From Clostridioides difficile (GTDB lineage: Bacteria; Bacillota; Clostridia; Peptostreptococcales; Peptostreptococcaceae), in the NCBI GenBank assembly GCA_012955965.1, contig JABBZI010000001.1:124001-188000 (forward strand): 64,000 nucleotides of DNA, given 5' to 3'. The notes beneath the pieces were generated by a model, which saw nothing but the letters and a program-made list of their open reading frames with translations, had not been told where the DNA came from and searched no databases. The first letter of the stretch is position 1. Every line of letters begins with the position of its first letter. The position numbers and the translations under genes were made by a program. Below, piece after piece: positions 8,214-17,650 of this stretch.

Positions 8214-8981
8214 CTAGCCCACCTTTATACTGTTTTTTACAGTAGAATTATCTGAAACTGATAAATTATCACTGTATTCAATATTTCCAACATCACAATT
8301 ATCTACTAAAGATATATTTTTCCCACGTATATCTTTTATTGATGCATCTTCTAATTCAATAGTATCTCCCTCTATCAAATCACATTTAAATTTTCCAGAA
8401 AAAATATTAATAATTTTAATCAGTTGAAAAGCATTTTTACTTCTTCCTATTTTTATATTGGTTGCACCTATTTCCTTACAATAAGAGCCTCCTCCTGAAT
8501 AAACATATATATTTTCTCCATTTAAAAGACCATCACATTTTATAGCTCCGTATACCTTTATATCTTCACATTCTATATTTGCTTTATTTCTCATTTCACC
8601 ATATATTTTTATATCTTGTGCATACATATTTTCATTCACACTTAATTGTCCTTTTATTGTAACATTATTGCATTTCAGTTTACCATCGACTTTCTGTTGT
8701 GCAGTTATAACCAAGTCATCTATTTCTGCATCTCCATCTATACTAAGTTGCCCATTCACCCTTACACGTTCGGCTTTAAGATTCCCTCTTATAACAGCTT
8801 TTCCATTTACAACAAAGTTTTTTATATTTATATCACCTTCAAACTTTGCATCTCCAAACACTTTTACTTCATCACTTGTTACATTTCCTTTTGATTTAGC
8901 ACTTCCCATGATTTTTATGCTTTCATATTCTCCACTACTTATAAATCCTTCTCCAAGTATTTTTATAGACCCTTTTTCCAT
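8214..8981 (-). CDS. bactofilin-like polymer-forming protein (second of pair)
   Basis: 255 aa with the bactofilin (DUF583) right-handed beta-helix: short hydrophobic repeats of roughly 10-20 residues containing G, V/I and N/D (SIKILGEGFIS, VKVFGDAKFEGDINI, VNGKAVIRGNLKAERV and so on). Bactofilins polymerise without nucleotide into filaments at the membrane or cell wall. The region near residues 170-200 (GGGSYCKEIGATNIKIGRSK) breaks the repeat and is paralleled in the neighbouring paralogue, suggesting tandem duplication. It resembles Bacillus YhbE/YhbF. No signal peptide or membrane segment. Confidence 0.82.
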   Translation of the reverse strand: MEKGSIKILGEGFISSGEYESIKIMGSAKSKGNVTSDEVKVFGDAKFEGDINIKNFVVNGKAVIRGNLKAERVRVNGQLSIDGDAEIDDLVITAQQKVDGKLKCNNVTIKGQLSVNENMYAQDIKIYGEMRNKANIECEDIKVYGAIKCDGLLNGENIYVYSGGGSYCKEIGATNIKIGRSKNAFQLIKIINIFSGKFKCDLIEGDTIELEDASIKDIRGKNISLVDNCDVGNIEYSDNLSVSDNSTVKNSIKVG

Positions 8982-9021
8982 ACTATTACCTCATTTTAAA
9001 TTTTATTTTTAAAACTATTTA

Positions 9022-9843
9022 TTACTTATCTTTCTTTAAGTTTACTGTCTCATTTATATTCTTTATTTCAGCAACTATTGAATCTTCATCAATCTCTATA
9101 CTTTCACTGTACTCCAAACTTTCTATATAACATCCTTTACCTACTTTAATGTTTTTACCTCTTACAACTTTGATTTCACTATTTTCTAAGCTTATTTCAT
9201 CTGCCTCTATAATATTTGCAAATAACTTACTTTCTGTATATGTTCTAATTGATAATAGACCTAGACCTATTAAATTTGAAGATACTTTTTCAAAATTTAT
9301 AGATTTTTTTTCCAACATACGAAATTTTTTGCAATAATCTCCATGACCTTTTTTTATATTTATCCTACTTGCTCCAACTTCATTAAAATTAGAAATTCCA
9401 TTCAAACTAATATTAATTTCTTCACAGTTCAAAAATCCATTACAATTTAAAATTCCACTTAATTTGATACTTTCACAATCTATATTATTATTGGCTTTTA
9501 AATATCCTTGTCCATGAATAATATCTGACTTTATATTTCCTTCTACATTAATAATTCCACCAGTATCGATTTCGATAGAATTAATATTTCCTGTACATTT
9601 AAGAAGTCCAGATATATCCACTTTTGAAGCCAATATATTTCCTTCTACTTTACTTAGACCTGATGTAAAAAATTCATTACATTCTGTTGTCCCAAACACC
9701 TTTGCTGAACCAGAAGAATCAAATTTACTACATTTTATATTTCCTTCTATCTTTCCTGTTCCTGTTATATTAACATTATCAAAAATCCCACCTTTACACT
9801 TCCCAACTCCATTAAAGCTTAGTGAATTTAATCCTTCATTCAT
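9022..9843 (-). CDS. bactofilin-like polymer-forming protein (first of pair)
   Basis: 273 aa beta-helix protein built of G-rich repeats (FDNVNITGTGKIEGNIKCSK, FTSGLSKVEGNILASKVDIS, INVEGNIKSDIIHGQGYLKA). It is a paralogue of the next gene: both share an NI(K/N)-rich core, a central loop with YCK and a C-terminal ENSEIKVVRGKNIKVG-type block. A two-protein bactofilin filament is the obvious reading. First gene of a three-gene operon with a consensus promoter at 9883-9911. B. subtilis YhbE/YhbF (BacE/BacF) were linked to flagellar assembly and motility; whether that holds here is unknown. Confidence 0.82.
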   Translation of the reverse strand: MNEGLNSLSFNGVGKCKGGIFDNVNITGTGKIEGNIKCSKFDSSGSAKVFGTTECNEFFTSGLSKVEGNILASKVDISGLLKCTGNINSIEIDTGGIINVEGNIKSDIIHGQGYLKANNNIDCESIKLSGILNCNGFLNCEEINISLNGISNFNEVGASRINIKKGHGDYCKKFRMLEKKSINFEKVSSNLIGLGLLSIRTYTESKLFANIIEADEISLENSEIKVVRGKNIKVGKGCYIESLEYSESIEIDEDSIVAEIKNINETVNLKKDK

Positions 9844-9882
9844 AATGGTATCCTTTCTTTAACGTATTTTATCCTTGAAAAT

Positions 9883-9911
9883 AATATAACAAAACATTGT
9901 TACGTTGTCAA
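9883..9911 (-). promoter_or_regulatory. sigma-A promoter with internal operator-like dyad, bactofilin operon
   Basis: Minus strand TTGACA (9906-9911), 17 bases, TATATT (9883-9888). Between them lies the dyad TAACAA-tgtt-TTGTTA, a perfect 6-bp inverted repeat that a repressor could use. The MerR-like gene at the end of the operon is a candidate (inference). Confidence 0.75.
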
Positions 9912-9980
9912 GCATAATAATTATATTCAATAAAACACTCCTCATTTAATCTCTATTTTAATTTATATAAGTAATAAAAA

Positions 9981-10062
9981 AATAATAGGGAAATATTATA
10001 TCCAAACTATAAATCCAATTTTCTTAGATTTATAGATTAAGTAAAATACATCCCTATTACTC
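9981..10062 (-). terminator. compound terminator after phnXW
   Basis: Outer arms AATAGGGA/TCCCTATT enclose an inner perfect hairpin CTATAAATC/GATTTATAG. On the minus strand the outer stem is followed by a run of seven T. The outer loop is long, so the inner hairpin may act separately. Confidence 0.6.
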
Positions 10063-10135
10063 AATATATATTTGTTATATAAATTTCTAAAATATTAGTC
10101 TCTAAACTCTATAGTAATTTACAATCTGACAGCTT

Positions 10136-12046
10136 CTACATATTGATGAATTTTTCGATTACATCAGCCAATCTATCCATATCAGTTGGATAAACTTCTC
10201 CTATACTACCTATTCTAAATGTATCTATATCAGTCAATTTACCTGGATAAATAACAAATCCATTCTCTTTTAGATAAGTATAGAATTCCATAAATTCGAA
10301 ATTTGCATTTTTAGGATATAAGAAAGTTGTTATTACAGGTGATTGAGCACCATCATTTACCAAAGTGTCAAAGCCTAAAGATTTTAATCTTGACGCTATT
10401 GTAAACTGATTTTCTTTATATCTAGCGTATCTTTTTTCAACAGACCCTTCTTCTTCTAACTCCAATAACGCTTGATAAAAAGCTCTTACAACATGTGTAG
10501 GTGAAGTAAATCTCCATTTACCATTATTCTTCTCCATAGTATCCCATTGTGCATATACATCAAGAGATAATGACTTAGATATACCTTTACATTTAGCCAA
10601 TTCTTCTTTATTAGCTATTATAAAACCAAATCCAGGTACTCCTTGTATACACTTATTAGAACTACTAACTAAAAAATCTATATTAAAGTCTTCAACATCA
10701 ATCTCAATTCCTCCAAAACTACTCATAGCATCAACTATATAAATCTTATTATATTCTTTTGCAAGTTTTCCTACTTCTTGTATAGGATTTAATCTACCTG
10801 TAGTAGTTTCACAGTGAACCATTGATATATGTGTTATATCTTTATTTTCTTTCAATAAATTTTCTACTACATTTAAATCAACTGCCTCTACATCTTTAAA
10901 TGTACAATCAACAAATTCTATATTTAAATAATTACATATATCTTTCATTCTCTTTCCGTATGCTCCATTTGCAATTACAAGAAGTTTACCATCTTTTGGA
11001 ATAGCACTTCCTATTGTAGCCTCTACTGAGAAAGTTCCACTTCCTTGCATTAATACACTTGTGTATTTATCTGTATTTTTTGTTCCTAGAGATACTAATC
11101 TTCTTCTAACATCTTGAACTAAGTCATTATATTCAACATCCCAAGTACACCAGTCCTTTAACATAGATGCTCTTACTGATTTAGTAGTAGATAGTGGTCC
11201 TGGTGTAAGTAATATGTAATCATTCTCTGGTACAAAGTCTGACTTAATAGTTTCATTTTCTATTTTTACTAAAACATCTTCTAATTGAGCCATAGTTTCT
11301 ATTACAAAATGTGCACCTGCTTCTTTAAATTTCTTTGAAACAATATCCATCTTAACTTTTAGTTCTTCTTTATCCATGTTATCTACTTCTTCTTGTGTAA
11401 GTCCTAGTTCGCTTGAACCTTTTATTACAGCAACACTCCACATTCCTGCATTTACGCCTTCTTTTACATCACTGATTGTATCTCCTACCTTTACCATAGA
11501 ACTCATAGGAGATACCCCTAGAGCTTCAGCATTTTTATAACACATCCAAGGATATGGTCTTCCTTGAGATACTTCTGATGGAGTTACAAGAAAATCTGGT
11601 GAATATCCTTTTTTTGCTGCGTTTGGTTCAACTATGTTCATCATTTCTCTTGTATAACCTGTTGTAGAGCCTATTTTTAATCCATTTTTTCTTAATTTCT
11701 CAACAGTTTCAACAACATGAGGAATTGGAGTTGTATATTCTTCTAATGTTTCAAATAACATTGGCTCAAATTCAGCATAAAGCTCATTTACGTCTTCTTC
11801 AGTTGGTGCTTTACCAAATTTTTCTGACCAAAGGTTTTTTATTCTATCCATTTCACACATTTCTCTTATATGGTCTATCTTTAATTTTCCCATAGGTTTT
11901 CTTGCTTCTTCCATTGTTACATCTATGCCTCTTCTTTTAAATATCTCTATAAATACATTAAGAGGTGCAAAACATCCATAATCAACTGTTGTTCCAGCCC
12001 AATCAAATACTACTGCCTTTATTTTTTCTCCATATATCTTTTTCAT
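10136..12046 (-). CDS. phnXW: fused phosphonoacetaldehyde hydrolase / 2-aminoethylphosphonate transaminase
   Basis: Two-domain enzyme, 636 aa from the chosen start, covering both steps of 2-aminoethylphosphonate breakdown. Residues about 1-265 are PhnX, a HAD enzyme ([15 protein letters not shown] nucleophile loop, [19 protein letters not shown]) that cleaves phosphonoacetaldehyde to acetaldehyde and phosphate. Residues about 275-636 are PhnW, a PLP class V transaminase ([38 protein letters not shown] with the PLP lysine) converting 2-aminoethylphosphonate and pyruvate to phosphonoacetaldehyde and alanine. Start 12046 (MKKIYGEK) has GGAGG 8 bases upstream; a frame extension by five residues begins inside that site. 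Usually these are separate genes; fusion could channel the aldehyde. A DeoR gene upstream probably regulates it. Confidence 0.95.
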   Translation of the reverse strand: MKKIYGEKIKAVVFDWAGTTVDYGCFAPLNVFIEIFKRRGIDVTMEEARKPMGKLKIDHIREMCEMDRIKNLWSEKFGKAPTEEDVNELYAEFEPMLFETLEEYTTPIPHVVETVEKLRKNGLKIGSTTGYTREMMNIVEPNAAKKGYSPDFLVTPSEVSQGRPYPWMCYKNAEALGVSPMSSMVKVGDTISDVKEGVNAGMWSVAVIKGSSELGLTQEEVDNMDKEELKVKMDIVSKKFKEAGAHFVIETMAQLEDVLVKIENETIKSDFVPENDYILLTPGPLSTTKSVRASMLKDWCTWDVEYNDLVQDVRRRLVSLGTKNTDKYTSVLMQGSGTFSVEATIGSAIPKDGKLLVIANGAYGKRMKDICNYLNIEFVDCTFKDVEAVDLNVVENLLKENKDITHISMVHCETTTGRLNPIQEVGKLAKEYNKIYIVDAMSSFGGIEIDVEDFNIDFLVSSSNKCIQGVPGFGFIIANKEELAKCKGISKSLSLDVYAQWDTMEKNNGKWRFTSPTHVVRAFYQALLELEEEGSVEKRYARYKENQFTIASRLKSLGFDTLVNDGAQSPVITTFLYPKNANFEFMEFYTYLKENGFVIYPGKLTDIDTFRIGSIGEVYPTDMDRLADVIEKFINM

Positions 12047-12081
12047 ATTTATAGCCTCCATAGATTCTTTTAGAATTTTTG

Positions 12082-12208
12082 TGTTTTTATTTGTTTTTAC
12101 TTTTAAAGTATAGCTTTTACATGTTAATTATACATCATATTTAGGTTAAATGTATATTAAATTTATGCTTTTAGTTGTTTTTAATTGGTTATACTTGTTT
12201 TTACTATT
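12082..12208. promoter_or_regulatory. four TTGTTTTTA-like repeats, probable DeoR operators
   Basis: Plus-strand copies of (T)TGTTTTTA lie at about 12081-12089, 12091-12100, 12175-12184 and 12196-12205, in two groups spaced about 100 bases apart in the gap between deoR and phnXW. Repeated T/A-rich direct repeats are typical for DeoR-family repressors. Confidence 0.45.
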
Positions 12209-12295
12209 CTATAACAAAACTTCACAAAACTCTAAATTATAAGTTAAAATTTATTTTTTCATCTAAATCTATGAGCTAGTTATATTTTATTGTAT

Positions 12296-13081
12296 TTATT
12301 TTGCTTCTATCCATGTTATGTTTATTTCGTTTAATTTATCTCTCCATTCGTTTGGAGGTTCTGTATCACAAATTACAAAGTCTAATTCTTCTAAATCTGC
12401 TATTTTATACATACTGACAATTCCAATTTTAGAACTATCACACAATACAAAACTCTCTTTTGAATTTTTTATATATTTTTTTGATAATAATGCTTTGTTT
12501 TGGTCTATACTGCTGATTCCAAAACTATCAAGTATACCTTCACTAGATATAAAAGCTTTATCTACATATAAGTTTTTCATAGTATCTATTGACATTGGGC
12601 ATGCTGTTCTTTGATGCTTTAAATTTACTTTTCCCCCAATAAAGATAACCTCTCCATCAAATAATCCTTGATTTTCATAAGAAATCAATTTTGACAGTAC
12701 AGGATAAGAGTTTGTAATTACTTTCAAGTTTTTTACAGATACTATATAATCCACAATCTGCAAATTAGTAGTCCCTTCATCTATGGCTATTGACTCATTG
12801 TCATTCACAAATTTAGCTGCATATTTAGCAATACTTTGTTTTTTATCCAAATTAGTACTATTTCTCTTTATATGTGCTGGTTCAATCACTCCATAATTTA
12901 TTTTTATAGCACCACCATAGACCTTTTTTAATTTATTTTCATTTTCTAATTCTTCTAAATACCTTCTTATTGTCTCTGATGATACTTCTAGTTTCTTTAC
13001 TAACTCTTTTGTATTTACCTTACCTTTTGAATCTAATAATTTAAGTATTTCTTTTTTTCTATCTATTGAATTTAAAGACAT
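12296..13081 (-). CDS. DeoR-family transcriptional regulator
   Basis: 261 aa. The N-terminal winged helix (about residues 6-60: IDRKKEILKLLDSKGKVNTK, then VKKLEVSSETIRRYLEELE) is followed by the DeoR C-terminal sensor domain with AIDEGTTNLQIVDYI and VITNSYPVLSKL, FIGGKVN, and the closing LCDSSKIG motif. The sensor is related to ribose-5-phosphate isomerase and binds phosphorylated ligands. It sits directly upstream of phnXW on the same strand with repeated motifs in the gap, so it is the likely regulator of phosphonate use. Downstream of the dlt operon terminator, so independently transcribed. Confidence 0.88.
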   Translation of the reverse strand: MSLNSIDRKKEILKLLDSKGKVNTKELVKKLEVSSETIRRYLEELENENKLKKVYGGAIKINYGVIEPAHIKRNSTNLDKKQSIAKYAAKFVNDNESIAIDEGTTNLQIVDYIVSVKNLKVITNSYPVLSKLISYENQGLFDGEVIFIGGKVNLKHQRTACPMSIDTMKNLYVDKAFISSEGILDSFGISSIDQNKALLSKKYIKNSKESFVLCDSSKIGIVSMYKIADLEELDFVICDTEPPNEWRDKLNEINITWIEAK

Positions 13082-13211
13082 CGCTTTTCCTCCTAAATAT
13101 GTATATTTTGCTCCTATAATATTACAATAATACCTACTTTTACAAAATTATTATTACAAGCTAAACATTTTCACTAAATTGAAATTCAATTTAAAATAAC
13201 TTATATTATAA

Positions 13212-13252
13212 TAAAAAAAGTCCATCAAATATTAATATCAGATGGACTTTGT
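13212..13252 (-). terminator. terminator of the dlt operon
   Basis: AAAGTCCATC pairs with GATGGACTTT across a 14-base loop; on the minus strand it is followed by seven T. It closes the operon after dltC. Confidence 0.9.
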
Positions 13253-13296
13253 AAAGCTTTGTTTTATAAATTAATATTTAAAACTTAATTATTAAT

Positions 13297-13527
13297 TTAT
13301 TTTCTTGTTTCCAAGAATTTTACTAAATTATTTACAGTAGACATATCTTTTCTCTCTAAATCAGTTGGTTGAAGTTCTATTCCTAGTCTATTTTCAATTT
13401 CAAGTAAAACTTCAATTATAGCTAATGAGTCTAAAAGCTCTGTCTCAAATAAATTAAGGTCTAAATCTTCTCTTATCTCATCAGTTCCTAATACATCTTC
13501 AAATATTTCTATAACTGTTTCTTGCAT
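13297..13527 (-). CDS. dltC: D-alanyl carrier protein
   Basis: 76-aa acyl-carrier-like protein. The 4'-phosphopantetheine attachment Ser34 is in ELLDSLAIIEVL. It receives D-alanine from DltA and hands it to the membrane O-acyltransferase DltB for transfer to teichoic acids. Length and fold pattern match DltC. Last gene of the operon, 18 bases after dltB, with a GGAGG site. Confidence 0.95.
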   Translation of the reverse strand: MQETVIEIFEDVLGTDEIREDLDLNLFETELLDSLAIIEVLLEIENRLGIELQPTDLERKDMSTVNNLVKFLETRK

Positions 13528-13545
13528 AAATTTGCCTCCTTAAAA

Positions 13546-14694
13546 TTAAGCTAAATAACCTGAGAATATCAGTAATCCAAAACATACAATATGGAATGTA
13601 ATGAAAATTTGAACTCTCTCGAACCATTTTTCTTTTTTATGTTTTTTATAAAACTTAGATTTTCTCTGATATATATCAGTTAAAACAAGTGCCAACCCCT
13701 GATATACACCATAAGCAATGTAATACCAAGTTAGACCATGCCAAAATCCCATCGTTATCATGGTTATCATTTGAGCTACATGAGCAGCAGTAGTTCTTTT
13801 CTTAAATCTTTTCTTTCTCATTGATGACATAACAAATCTTGAAAAAATATAATCTCCAAACCATCTTGAAAGACTTATATGCCATCTTGTCCAGAATTCC
13901 TTCATATCTTTACTTATAAATGGCTTGTCAAAGTTTATAGGTACTTGTATTCCAAAGATATATCCTGTACCTATAGCAAACAAACTATAACCTGCAAAGT
14001 CAAAGAATAAATACAAACTGTATGCGTACATGTAACTTAAAATATTTATAAAACTCATATCTTTAGGTATTCTTGATACCCAATATGTATTTATCAAAAA
14101 TGCTATAACAAACTTATAACCTACACCCATAACAATATTTTTTATTCCAGGCAGTAAGTACTCTTCTAGATACTCTTTTCTAGATATTTGTTTTTCCAAA
14201 TCTTGCTCAAAACGTCTTGACCTATCAATAGGACCAGAACTTAATGTTGGAAAAAACAGCATAAAATAAAGCATTCTTGAAATTTTAACTTCTTTTATAG
14301 CTCCATCATAAATTTCAATAACCATTTGTATAGTTCTGAAATTTAAGTATGATATTCCAATAAATCCAATTATTCCAAAAGAAGTAACTGGAGATATTTT
14401 ATTGATTATTATTGGGAGCATTGATGCAAACAAGAATCCCCAATATATGTATTTATTTTTAGTTTTTCTTCTTACATATTCATATCCCTTAACTATTATC
14501 ACTTCAAGAATAATAAATATTACTAGATATTTTAGTTGGACATCCATACCTACAATTAAGAATATCATAAATAAACTTGCCAACATACCATAATACTTTA
14601 TATTCTTACCCATTAGACCTAAAATCACTGCTGGTATTGATGTTAATAATAATATATAAAGATAAAAATAATCTCCATACTGTGAAAAAATCAT
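13546..14694 (-). CDS. dltB: membrane O-acyltransferase for D-alanyl transfer
   Basis: 382-aa polytopic MBOAT protein that moves D-alanyl groups from DltC across the membrane. About ten or more hydrophobic segments are seen. The MBOAT features are FFPTLSSGPIDRSRRF, the WTRWHISLSRWFGDYIF segment and the catalytic histidine in MGFWHGLTWYYIAYGVY. Its start overlaps the dltA stop (TAATG), indicating translational coupling. Slightly short but within the family range. Confidence 0.95.
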   Translation of the reverse strand: MIFSQYGDYFYLYILLLTSIPAVILGLMGKNIKYYGMLASLFMIFLIVGMDVQLKYLVIFIILEVIIVKGYEYVRRKTKNKYIYWGFLFASMLPIIINKISPVTSFGIIGFIGISYLNFRTIQMVIEIYDGAIKEVKISRMLYFMLFFPTLSSGPIDRSRRFEQDLEKQISRKEYLEEYLLPGIKNIVMGVGYKFVIAFLINTYWVSRIPKDMSFINILSYMYAYSLYLFFDFAGYSLFAIGTGYIFGIQVPINFDKPFISKDMKEFWTRWHISLSRWFGDYIFSRFVMSSMRKKRFKKRTTAAHVAQMITMITMGFWHGLTWYYIAYGVYQGLALVLTDIYQRKSKFYKKHKKEKWFERVQIFITFHIVCFGLLIFSGYLA

Positions 14695-16208
14695 TAAATT
14701 TCCTCCATAAGTTTCTTTCTGTCTATTTTACCATTGATATTTGTTGGAAACTCAGAGATTATTGAAATATTTCTTGGAATCATATATGAAGGTATATATT
14801 TTCCCAATTCCTTTTTTATTATCATCCCATTTTTAATATTGCTTAAATCATTCTTTTCATTTAACTCAACAATACCTTTTAAGTAAGCAATTTTTTCGTC
14901 CTTATATATTGGTAAAACTACTGCATTTTTTACATTATGTACTTTTCTTAAATTATTCTCTATATCTTCTATTTCAATTCTAAATCCATTTAGTTTTATT
15001 TGGAAGTCTTTTCTTCCACAATAGTATATATTTCCATCTAGAAGATATCCCATATCTCCAGTTTTATAAGCTCTCCATTTTACACCATCTATTTCATCAT
15101 AGAAGAATACTTCATCAGTTTTTTCTTTATTATTAAAGTAACCTTTAGAAACTGATGGTCCAATTATTATAATTTCACCTTTTTCATTTTCTTTAAGCTC
15201 ATTTCCATCTTCATCAAGTATTTTTATTTTACAGTTTGGCATAGGATATCCAACTGGAAGACTTTTTTCATCATTGATAGCTTCTTGAGTCATATCATTT
15301 ACACTTACACCAACAGTTGCTTCAGTTGGACCATAACCATTGATGACTCTTGTATTTGGAAATCTACTCATAAGTTCTTTAGTAAGATTTTTTGAAAGTG
15401 CTTCTCCTATGAATATCATTGATTCAAGTTTAGGAAGCATTTTACTATTAAATTCTTTTTCTGTCACGCATACACCTGCAAAAGAAGGGGTTGACACCCA
15501 TACGGCTATATCTGACATACTAAACTGTCTAAATAGTTCTTTATAATCTGCCAATACATCTTTTGATATTGAAAATAATGTCGCCCCATAAATAAGACCA
15601 GGATATATTGTTGTAACTGAAAGGTCAAAAGAATATGCTGCTTGATTCATTATTACTTTTTCACTTCCATCTATATTTAGGTACGGACTTATCCAATCTG
15701 AAAAACTATCTAAATTGTTTGAACTTATTTGAACTCCTTTTGGTTTTCCTGTACTTCCTGAAGTAAATAGTATATATGCATTTTCATCATCTTTTACCCA
15801 GTTTTCTTTATGTAATGATTTTCCTTGATATTCATTTATTATGTCATTTAGTTTGTTCATATCAATTACATTGATATCTCCAAAATCTTTTTCATCACTA
15901 AAATTAAATAGTACTTTTGGTTTTATTTCTTTAGTAACTTCAAAAACTCTATCTATTGGAAAACTAATGTCAAGAGGTACATATGCTCTTCCTGATTTTA
16001 AAGCTCCTATCATACATGCCATTATCATATTTTCTTTATTTCCATAAATCACTATTGGAGTATCTTCTTCTTTGTATACATCTTTTAGAAAAACTGATAT
16101 AGCATCAGAGTACTGATTTAAATCTTTATAAGAAAGTTTATTTTCATTACACATTAATGCTATTCTATCTGTATTTGAATATTTTTTTATTCCTTCAATA
16201 ATCTTCAT
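14694..16208 (-). CDS. dltA: D-alanine--D-alanyl carrier protein ligase
   Basis: 504-aa adenylate-forming enzyme that activates D-alanine with ATP and loads DltC. Core motifs are visible: AYILFTSGSTGKPKGVQIS (P-loop-like A3), NGYGPTEATVGVS (A5), YKTGDMGYL (A7), GRKDFQIKLNGFRIE (A8) and the final PTNINGKIDRKKL with the A10 lysine. Full length. A GGAG site lies upstream, just after the dltX stop. D-alanylation lowers cell-wall negative charge and protects against cationic peptides. Confidence 0.97.
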   Translation of the reverse strand: MKIIEGIKKYSNTDRIALMCNENKLSYKDLNQYSDAISVFLKDVYKEEDTPIVIYGNKENMIMACMIGALKSGRAYVPLDISFPIDRVFEVTKEIKPKVLFNFSDEKDFGDINVIDMNKLNDIINEYQGKSLHKENWVKDDENAYILFTSGSTGKPKGVQISSNNLDSFSDWISPYLNIDGSEKVIMNQAAYSFDLSVTTIYPGLIYGATLFSISKDVLADYKELFRQFSMSDIAVWVSTPSFAGVCVTEKEFNSKMLPKLESMIFIGEALSKNLTKELMSRFPNTRVINGYGPTEATVGVSVNDMTQEAINDEKSLPVGYPMPNCKIKILDEDGNELKENEKGEIIIIGPSVSKGYFNNKEKTDEVFFYDEIDGVKWRAYKTGDMGYLLDGNIYYCGRKDFQIKLNGFRIEIEDIENNLRKVHNVKNAVVLPIYKDEKIAYLKGIVELNEKNDLSNIKNGMIIKKELGKYIPSYMIPRNISIISEFPTNINGKIDRKKLMEEI

Positions 16209-16222
16209 ATAAAAATGCTCCT

Positions 16223-16369
16223 TTAAAATCCGTTATAAATAAATGGCAATTCTTTAAATGGAATAAATGTTAGAACTCCTATCGCCAATATTATAACCAT
16301 AGTTAAACAAATGCTAGTTACCAATTCCTTATTGCTCTTTAAATATCTTAAATAATCTCTCACAGACAT
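16223..16369 (-). CDS. dltX: DltX, small membrane protein of the D-alanylation operon
   Basis: 48 aa: a short basic N-terminus (MSVRDYLRYLKSNKEL), one membrane helix (about residues 17-36) and a C-terminus ending PFIYNGF. The C-terminal FIYxxF motif and single-helix architecture are those of DltX, the small protein that in other Gram-positives binds DltB/DltD and takes part in D-alanyl transfer. The start ATG lies inside the 3' end of dltD (41 bases of overlap, different frame) with an AAAGGAT site; the stop is 14 bases before the dltA ATG, in front of the dltA ribosome site. The location within dlt makes the call strong despite the size. It usually precedes dltA, as here. Confidence 0.88.
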   Translation of the reverse strand: MSVRDYLRYLKSNKELVTSICLTMVIILAIGVLTFIPFKELPFIYNGF

Positions 16370-17519
16370 CTACCCATCCTTTCGTACCAAGATGCATTAC
16401 ATCTCTTAAATAATATTTATCTGACCCTTTATCTTTAAGATTTAAAACTTCAAAACCCTTACTTTCTGCTATTTTTTGTGCTTTATCATAGTATTGGTCT
16501 CTTTCCTTTTCAGATATTCCAGTCAAATCATAAAATTTACCCATACTTGGGATTAGTACAACAACTGGCTTAATATCTAAGTCAGTACAGACATTTAGCA
16601 TAAGTTTGTAACTTTCAAACTCCTTAGAAGTTAACAAATCTATGTCTTTATCTCTTCCTTTAAATTGTTCTATACCATCCTTAAAATGCATTTGATAATA
16701 ATACTTATCAATATTTAGTGGATTTTTACCAACTCTTTTTTTAGCATCTTCAACAGCTTTCTTTCTCTCATGTGACCAATTTATTGGTCCTTTTCTTTTT
16801 TCTTTTCTCTTTTCATCTAGTCTAATTAATTTTTTATAAAGTATCCCTTTTTCTTTAAGAGCTATACAATACTTTCTTCCTTGAAAATAAGGCTCTAAAA
16901 TCGCCTTCTCAGCTTTTTCCGACAAGGTCTTAGGTTCATATAGCTTTGCATATAGTGCTTCTGCTTTATACTCGTCACTTCCCCATAATAGTTTGCTTGA
17001 TTTTTTTGCATATTCACTCTTATTTTCTTTAGATATTTTTGGATTATCTAAAAATCTATAAAATTGTATTGGTGAAAATCTGGACTGATAATGATGGCTT
17101 GTTACCCCATCTTTCTCCATAAACCATTGCATAGAAACTAACAAGACAACCTTTTTGTTATCAACATTAGGATTCATACTTCCTAATATTGCAGCATCTT
17201 GTAATGTCTGAGTATAAGCTCTTCCAATTGCAAAAACCTTGTTTTTACTCCTATCTGTATTAAAATAGTACTTCGGATGTTGTTTTGTTGAATTACCAAG
17301 TTCTGATGACCCCAAAATCATAATATCTTTTTCTCTCAAAAAATGATTATTTGCTGTAACACCTTTGTCCTTTATATCACTTAAAGTATCATCCATAATT
17401 GGAAGCAGATTTTTCTCCCTCAAAAGTTCATCAGTTTTAGAATCAAGAAATTTGTCTAGCCCAAATAAAAATACTACGCCTATTATAAACGGAGTAATAA
17501 AGTATATCAATTTTCTCAT
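16329..17519 (-). CDS. dltD: D-alanyl transfer protein DltD
   Basis: 396 aa, one N-terminal signal-anchor helix (residues 3-22) and an extracellular SGNH-hydrolase-like domain. The nucleophile motif GSSELGNS is at about 70-77 and the catalytic Asp/His pair lies near the end in RDVMHLGTKGWVDV. DltD passes D-alanyl groups to teichoic acid outside the membrane. Here dltD is the first gene of the operon (D-X-A-B-C), as in C. difficile, while bacilli place it last. It has a consensus-like promoter and an AGGAGAG ribosome site. Confidence 0.94.
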   Translation of the reverse strand: MRKLIYFITPFIIGVVFLFGLDKFLDSKTDELLREKNLLPIMDDTLSDIKDKGVTANNHFLREKDIMILGSSELGNSTKQHPKYYFNTDRSKNKVFAIGRAYTQTLQDAAILGSMNPNVDNKKVVLLVSMQWFMEKDGVTSHHYQSRFSPIQFYRFLDNPKISKENKSEYAKKSSKLLWGSDEYKAEALYAKLYEPKTLSEKAEKAILEPYFQGRKYCIALKEKGILYKKLIRLDEKRKEKRKGPINWSHERKKAVEDAKKRVGKNPLNIDKYYYQMHFKDGIEQFKGRDKDIDLLTSKEFESYKLMLNVCTDLDIKPVVVLIPSMGKFYDLTGISEKERDQYYDKAQKIAESKGFEVLNLKDKGSDKYYLRDVMHLGTKGWVDVCERLFKIFKEQ

Positions 17520-17561
17520 ATTTTCTCTCCTCTAAAAATATTCAAATTTATGTTATTATTA

Positions 17562-17590
17562 ATCATATTAGTTTTGATGTATATATTCAA
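17562..17590 (-). promoter_or_regulatory. sigma-A promoter of the dlt operon
   Basis: Minus strand TTGAAT (17585-17590), 17 bases, TATGAT (17562-17567), about 42 bases before the dltD start. In C. difficile the operon is also reported to be controlled by an ECF factor (sigma-V); no convincing ECF-type motif was recognised here. Confidence 0.65.
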
Positions 17591-17650
17591 CTACAAAATT
17601 GTAATAAAATCGCCAAAACTTTTTTTAATACTGTTACAAAATTGTAAAAA

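Noticed and set aside
8668-9012. Open frame on the plus strand opposite the bactofilin gene
   Set aside because: Lies wholly antisense to a well-supported beta-helix gene, no ribosome site; an artefact of repetitive composition.
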